Shown: piece after piece, positions 10,165 to 19,961 of the stretch
Layout: each line of letters begins with the position of its first letter
How positions within the stretch are numbered: the stretch's first letter is position 1
Origin: Castor canadensis
Lineage: Eukaryota; Chordata; Mammalia; Rodentia; Castoridae
Assembly: GCF_047511655.1 (NCBI RefSeq)
Contig: NC_133398.1
Span: forward strand, 39,437,638 to 39,501,637
Length of the DNA stretch: 64,000 bases
Direction of reading: 5' to 3'
Program-made: the position numbers and the translations under genes
The notes under the pieces: generated by a model
The model's database searches: none
What the model saw: only the letters and a program-made list of their open reading frames with translations
Told to the model about the DNA's origin: nothing

Positions 10165-10800
10165 TAATGAAGTCAGCTCACCTGGATCCAAATACCTGCG
10201 GTGTCACTCATTAGCTGTATGACCTGAGATGAGATGGTTTAAGAGCTGCTGTGAGGACAGGTTATATCTGTTACGTGGAGTGATTATGCACACTTTTCTA
10301 TGATAACAGCATATGGTCCTCTTGTCACCTCCACCTTATGTACAAGGAAACTGAAATTAGGGAGCTGGGCTCTGTCAGGGCTAGAGTAGGGATTCTAGCC
10401 CTTGTGGATGTGCCTCTGAAGCCTGTGCCCTAGATAAGGCACCCCAGAAACCTTGGCTACTTTTGGTTTTAAATGTGGAGTATACCATGTAAACAGTGTA
10501 AATAAGATATAGGTACAGTTAAAATAACAAGACAAGTACTTAAAAAACAAAACAGCCAGGTGCAGTGGTACCTTTTATCCTAGGTACTCAGGAGGCTGAG
10601 GCAAGAGGATTGTTTGAGCCAGGAGTTTGAGGCCAGCTAGGGCAACATAGGGTAACTCTGTTTTACAACAAAGCAACAAAATCCCGAAATCTAAAAAACT
10701 AAACAAGTGTCTACTCACTGAACTCTGGGCAGGCTACTTAATCTCTTTGGGCTTCAGTTTCCTCTCCTGTAAACAAACAAGAATGAAGCTCACAGGAAGT
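10165..10800 (+). repeat. MIR relics flanking a B1-like SINE
   Basis: MIR core at 10165-10270 (CATTAGCTGTATGACCTGAG), a B1-like element at 10555-10690 (GGAGGCTGAGGCAAGAGGAT), and MIR 3' part at 10717-10800 (TTGGGCTTCAGTTTCCTCTC). Confidence 0.65.
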
Positions 10801-11164
10801 GAGGTGCTTCAGGTTTAATTTTGCCATTAGCATTCCTTGTGATGGAGCAAAGCTGGATGGAGTGTGCAAGAGCTAATGGTCTTGAGATCCTTGTCTCTGT
10901 GATTGGAGCCATGATGGAGGTGTACGGGGGTTCTGGAGAGGATGTTCTAGGCCTACAGGGAGGCCTGGGCAAGTGGAGGCTGGATCAGGAACTGAGGGAG
11001 AAGATGGTCTAGATCCAGGTACACTCAGACACACAGATGAGGCCATAAATCTTGAACTGAGTGTTTGAGACTTCAAACCCTCATTGCCCAACGAGGATGA
11101 TTACTAAAATGGGATTGTAACAGGCCTGAAACAGCCCTGCCAGGGTCAGCAAGAATGTGTTTAT

Positions 11165-11226
11165 GGGTCTGGGGATGTAGCTCAGTGGGACAGCATTTGT
11201 ATAGCATGTATAAGACTCTGCTTTGG
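11165..11226 (+). mobile_element. ID-like tRNA-derived SINE, 5' half, split by the LINE-1
   Basis: TCTGGGGATGTAGCTCAGTG is the A-box end of an ID-type SINE. Its continuation appears after the LINE-1 at 12490. The LINE-1 therefore landed inside an existing SINE. Confidence 0.75.
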
Positions 11227-12474
11227 GAAATGGTCTCTAAACTGAAGAGAACACCCACAGAGTGGGAGAAAATATTTGCCAACTATACATCAGACAAAGG
11301 ACTGATAACCAGAATATACAGGGAACTTAAAAAACTAAATTCTCCCAAAACTAATGAACCAATAAAGAAATGGGCACGTGAACTAAACAGAACTTTCTCA
11401 AAAGAAGAAATTCAAATGGCCAGAAAACACATGAAAAAATGCTTACCATCTCTAGCAATAAAGGAAATGCAAATTAAAACCACGCTAAGATTCCACCTCA
11501 CCCCTGTTAGAATAGCCATCATCAGCAACACCAACAACAGGTGTTGGCGAGGATGCGGGGAAAAAGGAACCCTCTTACACTGTTGGTGGGAATGTAGACT
11601 AGTACAACCACTCTGGAAAAAAATTTGGAGGCTACTTAAAAAGCTGGACATTGATCTACCATTTGATCCAGCAATACCACTCTTGGGGATATACCCAAAA
11701 GACTGTTACTCCAGAGGCACCTGCACATCCATGTTTATTGTGGCACTATTCACAATAGCCAAGTTATGGAAACAGCCAAGATGCCCCAGCACTGACGAAT
11801 GGATTAAGAAAATGTGGTATCTATACACAATGGAATTTTATGCAGCCATGAAGAAGAACGAAATGTTATCATTCGCTGGTAAATGGATGGAATTGGAGAA
11901 CATCATTCTGAGTGAGGTTAGCCTGGCTCAAAAAACCAAAAATCGTATGTTCTCCCTCATATGTGGACATTAGATCAAGGGCAAACACAACAAGGGGATT
12001 GGACTATGAGCACATGATAAAAGTGAGAGCACACAAGGGAGGGGTGAGGATAGGTAAGACACCTAAAAAACTAGCTAGCATTTGTTGCCCTTAACGCAGA
12101 GAAACTAAAGCAGATACCTTAAAGCAACTGAGGCCAATAGGAAAAGGGGAACAGGTACTAGAGAAAAGGTTAGATCAAAAAGAATTAACCTAGAGGGTAA
12201 CACCCACGCACAGGAAATCAATGTGAGTCAATGCCCTGTATAGCTATCCTTATCTCAATCAGCAAAAACCCTTGTTCCTTCCTATTATTGCTTATACTCT
12301 CTCTTCAACAAAATTAGAAATAAGGGCAAAATAGTTTCTGCTGGGTATTGAGGGGCAGGGGAGAGGGAGGGGGCGGAGTGGGTGGTAAGGGAGGGGGTGG
12401 GGGCAGGGGGGAGAAATGAACCAAGCTTTGTATGCACATATGAATAATAAAAGAAAAATGAAAAAAAAAAAAAA
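11227..12474 (+). mobile_element. 5'-truncated LINE-1 with intact ORF2 C-terminus
   Basis: The open frame to 11973 carries the C-terminal end of L1 ORF2: [78 protein letters not shown]. There are no stops over roughly 250 codons. The 3' UTR has a G-rich tract (12347-12412) and ends in poly(A). AAGACTCTGCTTTGG flanks it on both sides (11212-11226, 12475-12489). The full open frame begins at 11155 in the flanking SINE. The reverse transcriptase domain is absent, so it is not autonomous. Confidence 0.93.
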
Positions 12475-12510
12475 AAGACTCTGCTTTGGTTTCCTTCCCC
12501 TCCCCCAACA

Positions 12511-13214
12511 CACTCACACTTGGCTCCAGGAAAAGCATCCCTAAGATTAAGGAAGGCCCAGTTTGTGGGGTGGGAGGTAGGGAGGCATGTTGATGGTGCC
12601 CTCCTGTGTCCATCCCCTTCTGACTGGGAAGGGGATACCTGATCTGGGAGACCCTCTAGAGCCTCACTAGAAGTTTGTGTTCCTTCCCCAGCTCCCAGAG
12701 TATCTCTCACATGCACCAGGCCAGAGTCTTGTTCGCCAGGATACAGGGAGGGGATGCTCCAGTTAGAGGGAACAGGAGCAAAGGCACAGGGTTGTGAACC
12801 ACTGTATCCACAGTATGGGTTCAGGAGACAAGGCAGGGAGTGGCTGGGGATGCCTAGAGCTAGGGTGGCAGCTGGGACCTTCCTGGAGAAAATCAAAACA
12901 TGTTAAGCCAAGTAATGGCAGAGCCAGATTTGTGCCTGAGAAAGTGCCCTTTGCCTTCTATGGAGGCTAGCTTAGAAAGGAAGTGACTTGAGGCAGGAGA
13001 GCAGTGAGAGTCACCTAGTGAGGCAGGGAATAAGGATGAGGGAATTACCCAAAAGAGAAGGATTTAGAAGCTGAAAGCTCAAGATCTTGAGTTGGTTGTG
13101 GTAAGTGGGGAGAGGGTTGCCTGGGTCTTTGCCTAAAGGCCTGGGTAAGTTGGTAGAAACACCAGGACAGTTGGGGGAGAAAAGATGTGTTTGGTGTTAG
13201 ACCAAAGATGCTGA
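12511..13214. other. Intergenic, no gene recognised
   Basis: Unique sequence after the LINE-1 and the broken SINE. The open frames here are interrupted and unconserved in appearance. Confidence 0.4.
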
Positions 13215-13524
13215 GCTGATCTTAAACAAAAATGTCTTATTAATTTATTTTTACAAAAAACAGAGAATAGGAAAGCAAAACAGGTCCTGTCTGGGGGTAG
13301 GGATCAGTGTGTGTGGGAGGATATAAGGAGAGGGTGTAGGAGAGATAATATAGTGGAAATATTACACATGTATGTAAATGGAAAAATGAGACCTGTTGAA
13401 ACTATGCCAGGGGGGAGGGGAATAAAGGAAAAAGATGGAGGGGGTGAATTCAACTGTGATATACTGTAAGGACTTTTATAAATGTCACATTACCACCAGT
13501 ACAATTAAAAAAAAAAAAAAAAAA
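13215..13524 (+). mobile_element. LINE-1-like 3' end, second subfamily
   Basis: It has GATGGAGGGGGTGAATTCAA, TGATATACTGTAAGGACTTT, ACCACCAGTACAATT and poly(A). The same tail recurs at 17795-17905, so this is a repeated 3' end distinct from the 11.2 kb family. LINE assignment is inferred. Confidence 0.55.
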
Positions 13525-14655
13525 GAAGACACGATGAGCTGGAGGCACCTGTGGAACATCTAGGGAAAGACTGGGAACTAGGTTGGAAACATAGCATTTG
13601 AGCTCAGTTGAAGGTTTGCAGGACAAGGTGGCCCTGGGAGAGATTATGGACCTCTGGAGAACACCCAGGTTTAAGGGATGGGAAAAGGGAAGGAAGTAGT
13701 CAAGATTCACCACCTCCCCTAGTTCTGGGAGCCTGAAAACTGTGGAGCCTTGATTGGAGCCAATCCTTTTTCTCAGGGGCTTCACACAGGTCAGGACAAG
13801 CAAGAGAAGCCCACATTCCCCTAGGCAACCTGGAAGAAAACCCCAGAGCTCTCACCAAACAGGACTTCCTTATAGCAGAGTCCTGCAGCTTCAGCCATCA
13901 TCTCTAGCTGTGAACATCTCACTAGGGACGTGGAATAGAACAGCTCCAACTGGAACAGCAGGAGTAAAGGCTCAGGATTAACCACAGGCTGCTCAGTGTG
14001 GGTAGAAGAGGCAAGGCAGGGAGTGGCTGCAGGTACTATGCCTTAGCTCCTCTTCTCTGTGCTTAGCTCCCTGTCCCTCAGATGATGGAGTGCCCAGGGC
14101 TTAGTTCTGGAACCACTTCCACCCTCCCAACATGATCTCACCAGCCTTTAAATACCATTATGTGCCACAGCTCCCCAAATTAGATGCCGAGCCCAGTCCT
14201 GTCTCCAGACAGGCTCCCATGTACAACCGCCTACTGGCCAGATTTTCATCCCCCAAGCCTGCTCCTCCCACACTCTTTCCTATCTCAGTAAATGGCAAAT
14301 TCAATCTTCTAAACGCTCAGGCCCAAAAACTTTGACGTCATCCCTGACTCCTCTCTCCCTCTCACATCCTACATCCCAGCTGTCTGTAATCCTTTAGGTA
14401 TTGTCTACAAAGTGTATCTGGAATCCAGCCACTTCTCACCACCCGAATTGTCATTGTGGTTCAAGTTACTGTTGTCTCTCTCTTGGATTGTAACAGTGGT
14501 CTTCTGACTGGTCTTCCAGTCTCTTCCCTTGCTTCTGTGCATCCTACAATCTAGTGTCAAAACAGAAGTGGGGGGGTGATCCTTTTTAAAAGTGAGATAA
14601 TTTACTCGTTTACCCTAATATCTTCCAGTGGCCTACAAAACTGGACACCATCAAG

Positions 14656-14657
<2 letters not shown>
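13525..14657. other. Intergenic, no gene recognised
   Basis: Unique sequence without an exon signature or clear repeat. Confidence 0.4.
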
Positions 14658-14694
<37 letters not shown>

Positions 14695-14762
14695 TTTAGG
14701 TAATTCTGGGGTTTGAACTCAGTTTCATGCTTGCTAGGCAGGCAGAGCCATGCTGCCAGTCC
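14658..14762 (-). repeat. (TA)n microsatellite and antisense ID tail
   Basis: About 14 TA units at 14658-14686, then poly-T and GGGGTTTGAACTCAGTTTCA, TGCTTGCTAGGCAGGC. Confidence 0.8.
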
Positions 14763-15021
14763 AAGTTTTCCTGTTACTGATTCCTGCTACTCTCCTCTAG
14801 AGCCCAAAGGCCTCACTCCTTGTTCCTTCATGGTACACAGCAGGTTTCCACTGTAGAGCCTTTGCAATGACTGATTCCTCTGGCTGGGGTAGTCTTCCTT
14901 CAGATTTCTGCATTACTTGTATTTTCCCCCTGTGCTTACACTCTGTATATCAACAAATAGAAACAATAAAGAGTTGAAAATGTGACAGAGTTTTTAAGTG
15001 CTGGTGGTAAATGCTATTAAA

Positions 15022-15510
15022 AAATTTGAGGCAGGAGCTGGTGGCTTATGCCTATAACCCTAGCTATTTAGGAGGCAGAGATCAGGAAGATTGCACAGGA
15101 AGATTGCAGTTAGAAGCCATCCCAGGTAAATAGTTCATGAAACCCTATCTTGAAAAAACCCATCACAATCACACACGCACAGGAAATTAATGTGAGTCAA
15201 CTCCCTGTATAGCTATCCTTATCTCAACCAGCAAAAACACTTGTTCCTTCCTATTATTGCTTATACTCTCTCTTCAACAAAATTAGAAATAAGGGCAAAA
15301 TAGTTTCTGCCGGGTATTGAGGGGGTGGGGGGGAGAGGGAGGGGGCGGAGTGGGTGGTAAGGGAGGGGGTGGGGGAGGGGGGAGAAATGACCCAAGCCTT
15401 GTATGCACATATGAATAATAAAACAATAAAAAAAACCATCATAAAAAAAAGGGCTGGTAGAGTGGCTCAAGCTGTAGGACCAAGTTCAAATGCCAGTACT
15501 AGAAAAAAAA
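15022..15510 (+). mobile_element. Composite SINE split by a LINE-1 3' end
   Basis: The head is at 15022-15168 (CTATTTAGGAGGCAGAGATC) and the tail at 15443-15510 (GGGCTGGTAGAGTGGCTCAA). The LINE-1 lies between them at the linker. The head has a small internal repeat, CAGGAAGATTG. Confidence 0.8.
15169..15442 (+). mobile_element. Short LINE-1 3' end inserted in a composite SINE
   Basis: Same 3' UTR as the 11.2-12.5 kb element, starting ACACGCACAGGAAATTAATG and ending in an A-rich tail, with the G-rich tract at 15318-15382. It splits a SINE whose linker AAAAAACCCATCACA is repeated on the far side as a slightly diverged AAAAAACCATCATA, the duplication. Confidence 0.85.
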
Positions 15511-17349
15511 AAAATCAAAATAGTGCTTCCTTGAGGCCAAGTGCACTCCCTGGCACTCCCCTACCCTTTCTGGTTTGGGGATACATACTGCACCCTAGTG
15601 GCCATTGTAGAAAAAGTCCTGTCTTCCGAGTTGTTCCTGATGTGTTCTGTTGGGGAGCCTGTATAACCTTCCCTCCCCACTTGACCTGACTGGCTGGACC
15701 ACCTTGCCCCAGTGACTCCTACTGAGCCTTATGAGTTGTCCCTGCTCTTATGAGCTGTGTCCCTGTGGAGAGGACACAGACAGATCAGAGAGTGGTCTTG
15801 GGCAAGATCTCTAAACTTCAGTATCCCCAATGGTAAAACGGGGGTGATTACACATACTTTTGGAGCTTTGAAAAGAGTGGAAGACCATGCTCAGTGTATA
15901 CTAGGTACTCTGTTACCTATCATTAGAAAAGATTCCTGGGAAAGTGTGCACAGATGGACTTCTGCCTCCCTTACTCATGTGTTGGGTAAGTGGGTGAGAG
16001 GAGTGCAAGGGGAGGTGACACAATGCCCTTGCCCTTTCCAGGGCAGGCAGCTTGACCACTGCTCCCTTCTCTCCAAGAGTTACCTGTTTATAAACTGTTC
16101 TGGTATGAGCTTGAGGCTTGCTTGTGCTGATGTGGCATAGGGACACTCTCCCAACCTTTCTGATCCTGTCTATCTACTTTCCTCATGATGGTTTAGGGCA
16201 AGAACCATTACCCCACTTGACAGATGTAGAAACCATCACCTGCAGTAAGCAAACTGCCAAAGGACAGAGAAAGCTGAGGCAGCAAGAGACATCCTTCCTG
16301 TTCAGGTGTGTTCTCCACACCCAGGAGGCTGTGCATCAGGAAGTAAGCTCAACAAAGCTTGAGGTTGAGGTCAGATTGGGTCCCTGGGCAGAACTTCCAA
16401 GTGAGCTGTTTGAAAGCCAGAGAGGGATACAGCTCATTTTTTTCCCTGAGGACTCAGCCTCCTCCTGGTACAGGGCACTTCTAGGTTAGGAATACAGGCC
16501 TGGATTGCAGTCCTGATGTGGCATATACTATGTGACTGTAGGGAGCTTGTACCTTCTGAATTTGGCCTTGCAGGCTGAAGAACCAGACTGGATTCTGGAG
16601 TCCCTTGGGGGGAATCCTTGACCTCTAAAAGGCCATGGAAAATGGTATGGGAAATCTGTGCAGAGGCCCTGTGGGGGTTGGGAGGCAGAATGTGCCCTCC
16701 AGTTTGGATGACAGTGAGGGTGATTAATTAAGAAGGTAACTGTGAAAGTGGAGGTGCTGGCCTGGTCTGGCAGTGCCTCTCCTTTTAGAAGGCACATTGT
16801 CAGGTTCTCCTTAAGAAACAAGGTATGCAGGCTTTTGGATATGAAACAAGATTGCCAGCACCACAGGAAGAAGTCCCCAAATCTAAATCTACAGGACCCA
16901 CTGGCAGACTTTGCATCTCCCCTCAAGGCTGACATTCCTTCTTCCTCTGCCCTGTTTTCAGTCCTAGCTAGCACAGGAACCAGAGCTATCTCCCAGGCCC
17001 TAGAATCAGGAGGACCTGCTTTCATTTCCAGTCTTGCACATACTACCTGTTCCACACCAAGCTGGCACCACCACTGAGAGGAGCCAGCCCTGCCAGACAA
17101 CTTACAGGGAATTCCAGAGGTAAGAGTTCTGGACCATAAAGGAACTCTTGCTGAGAGGCTGTAGGGCTAGAAGCCATGAGAAGTACCTTTCCTTTGCTGA
17201 GTCTACTTGGAGACCAGAGTGGGGATAGCTCCCCTGCTCATCCCTGGGCATCCTACCCTACCACCCCAATTTGAGTTTCTTTCCTCTTTGTGGTGCAAAC
17301 TCCCACCACCCTCCTCGTTTCACTCAGGTTGCCTCAGTAGACTTTTGGC
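15511..17349. other. Intergenic, MIR relics only
   Basis: MIR-like pieces at 15755-15895 (CAATGGTAAAACGGGGGTGA), 16478-16550 and 16990-17060. No gene. The antisense open frame at 16528-17100 has no domain or splice support. Confidence 0.45.
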
Positions 17350-17775
17350 TTTTTTTTTTTTTGGTGGTACTCAAGTTTGAACTTAATACTAGGTAGGTGC
17401 TCTACTACTTGGGCCACTCCACCATCTTGGCTGAGTGTCTTGCCTCAAAGCAGCTCTCAATCTCTCCCACACAATTTTACCATCAGGCACTTCTCTTAGA
17501 ACAGACTGGGTAAACTAACTCCATGTCAGATCTAGCCTGTTGCCTGCTTTTATACAACTCATGAGCTCAGAATAATTTTTATACTTTTAAGTGGCTGGAA
17601 AAAAAGTTGCTGGGTGTGCTAGTGAACGTTTCCAACCCAGCTATGCAGGTAGGATAGCGGTGTAAGACTGGTCTAGGGCAAAAATGTGAGCTCCTATCTG
17701 AAAAATAAATAAAGCAAAAATAGGCTGGGGGCATGCTTCAACTGGTAGAGTGCCTACCTAGCAAGTACAAGGACC
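17350..17775. mobile_element. Antisense ID tail and sense composite SINE
   Basis: 17350-17435 antisense (GGTAGGTGCTCTACTACTTG); 17605-17775 sense (GGTAGAGTGCCTACCTAGCA), both diverged. Confidence 0.65.
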
Positions 17776-17794
17776 TGAACAAAAGTACTATGGT

Positions 17795-17910
17795 AGGAGA
17801 GGAGGGGACAAAGAATGATGGAGGGGGTGAACTCGACTATGATATATTGTAAGAACGTTTATAAATGTCACAATGTACCCCCAGTACAATCATATAAATA
17901 AAAAAACCAA
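17795..17910 (+). mobile_element. LINE-1-like 3' end, second subfamily, short copy
   Basis: GATGGAGGGGGTGAACTCGA, ATATATTGTAAGAACGTTTA and CCCCCAGTACAATCA match the 13.4 kb copy. It ends in an A-rich tail. Confidence 0.55.
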
Positions 17911-18302
17911 CCAAATACTATGTCCCACCCTCAAAAAGATCAAAATATTTTTTGTGACATGTAAAAAACATGGAGTCTTATTTCAGTGTCCATAGGTGCA
18001 ATTTCATGCTGTCTATGGCTGTTGACACAATGGCAGAGAAGGCTAGTTGTAATAGAGACTGCTAAGTCTCACAAGTCTAAATTACTTACTCTGGCCTCTC
18101 AGAGGTAATAAACCTGGCCATGCCACTCTGCTTTAGGATTTGTCAGTGGCCCCCCATGTCTCACAAGCTGACCCTGTTCACCTCATCACCTGAGCCTCCA
18201 GTGGGCTGCCTATTCTAAACGATTAACACTTCCTTAGCACAAGCTGTCATGGGGCAGGCATGTAGACATTCACCAGGTGAGACCTGGTTGGCATTTTATC
18301 CT
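17911..18302. other. Intergenic between AQP7 and NFX1, nothing recognised
   Basis: Unique sequence just beyond the candidate NFX1 poly(A) site. Confidence 0.4.
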
Positions 18303-18308
18303 TTTATT
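18303..18308 (-). promoter_or_regulatory. NFX1: Candidate NFX1 polyadenylation signal
   Basis: TTTATT on the + strand is AATAAA in the NFX1 sense, the first exact hexamer after the stop codon. Confidence 0.35.
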
Positions 18309-19888
18309 TAGCTAGTGCTGTGGAGGTGTTTACATATTTTCCAGATACCAAGTATCCTTTTCATGAACTCTGACCATATCTGATGATTAGGTACCTCCAT
18401 GTCTGCTATTCATCCAATCCTCACAACCATGGTGAGAAGGGTGAAATCTCCACTCCATCAAGTGGCAAGTTAGGTGAAAAAGCTGGAATCTGGTCAGACC
18501 TCGCTAATTCTAAGATGATGCCCACATATAGAGTTTACTCACTGATCCCACTGCTTGAAAGACACAACAGATGTGTATGGTGTCCTTTTGTGTCAGGGTC
18601 AGAACCTGCACTAATTGGGCCCGGGGAGAGGTTTTGTTGCTGTCTTTTCTTGTCAGTTGCTATGGTATGTACTTCATGACTTCCAAAGCAGATTGTCTGG
18701 CTGAGGACCAAAAGGGCAGCCCTGCTCTTCCTACAAAAATTAAGTATGTCTGTTTTTGACATTCCACATCTCAAATTTCTTTTTTGCTGCTCTGGGATTC
18801 AAGGCTTGTTTTCAAGCAGAAGGAAGTTGCTGAAAGTTTGGCTTCCATGATGAAGGGGTACCCATACAAAGAGGGTAAAACTAATGTAACTGTTGAGACA
18901 TCTTCCTCAAAGGAGGCTGAAGAATGCCTCCAGTGGGCTGCTGGGCAAAGCTCTGGTCTATCCACATACTTCTTTGAATATTCAAATAGAGGTCCAGAGC
19001 TCAGACAGGGAGAGCCAATATGGCTGCTAAAGGCCTAGGAAAAACCAACACAGGACAGTTGTCTATGTGAGACTCTTTATCAACCAGAGAGGAGTTAGGG
19101 CTACACTGGTCAGTACACAGAGGCCACAGTGCAAACCTGGTAGAAAGAAGAACGTGCTCCATGTCTTCCATTATTATGGGAGATGGCCAAACTGTCACTG
19201 GACAGATTTGGTGATGTGGTGTGAGAGGTGCCAGACTTGAGAAAATGGAATTCTGTAAAGCAACCTGACCCTCACTCCTAGGTCTCAAACTGACAGCATT
19301 GGGGAACACTAAAAGAAGTTCAACTAGACAGACTTATGAGAGCTTTTGGTAAAAGACTTAGATAAGGTGACTGAGCATACGATGACATGTGATTCCAGAT
19401 ATAGTGTACCAAGTCAATGTTCAGTATTTCAGACTGAGAGATTTGCTCGTGACTTTTCACATAAAAAAAGTGAGGTCCACTTGATATTGCAGGCATTTTC
19501 AGGATTAACAACTGGACAACTGACACTACGACTAGGTGCCATAAGGCCAGTTTGAGGCTAAAATTCTTTTTTCCAAATAAAGTCCAATATTCCTCCAACC
19601 ATCAGAGCAATCATAGTGATGGTATGAGGAGCCTCAAATACATGACTAAAAACCTAATGACCATACAATCAGAGATCTGGCCATACATTCTGTATAAAGA
19701 AACACTTTATACAGACAGGAATAGACAAGGGAATTTCTGACACATTCATGCCTTGGATGTATCAGTACAAGACAGCATGTGAGGCTGTGATTCTGCCAGG
19801 CAGTAAAAAACAAGCTTGAATTTATCTGCTGGCAAATGAGTCTCCACTATACCTAATCATTCTTTTATCTAAGTGCCTCTTGATCTTC
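18303..19888 (-). other. NFX1: Probable NFX1 3' UTR / 3' flank
   Basis: Sequence downstream of the NFX1 stop. The nearest AATAAA on the - strand is at 18308-18303, which would give a 3' UTR of about 1.6 kb; a TATAAA variant lies near 19705. No SINE interrupts this stretch, unusual for the window and consistent with a transcribed UTR. It contains an 11-bp hairpin (19689-19715). Short open frames, e.g. 18784-19038 on +, match nothing I know. Inference only. Confidence 0.4.
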
Positions 19889-19961
19889 TCAGTCCTGGAC
19901 ATCAAAATAGTCAATTACTGGCTCCTTTGCTATCTTCTGAAAATTATTGCTCCCAGGATTC
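19889..19961 (-). CDS. NFX1: NFX1 terminal coding exon
   Basis: After TTTTCAG it completes Lys and reads [14 protein letters not shown], then VIDYFDVQD, with stop TGA at 19891-19889. The human tail NPGSSNLQKITKEP differs at a few residues. This fixes the 3' end of the coding sequence. Confidence 0.94.

Noticed and set aside
11155..11226. Start of the 272-codon frame as a new gene
   Set aside because: The first 24 codons are SINE sequence; the rest is the LINE-1 ORF2 end.
12285..12896. Antisense frame of 203 codons
   Set aside because: It crosses the LINE-1 3' UTR, poly(A) tail and flank, and its low-complexity Phe/Pro runs come from homopolymers.
16528..17100. Antisense frame of 190 codons
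   Set aside because: No domain, no splice structure, partly MIR sequence; likely chance.
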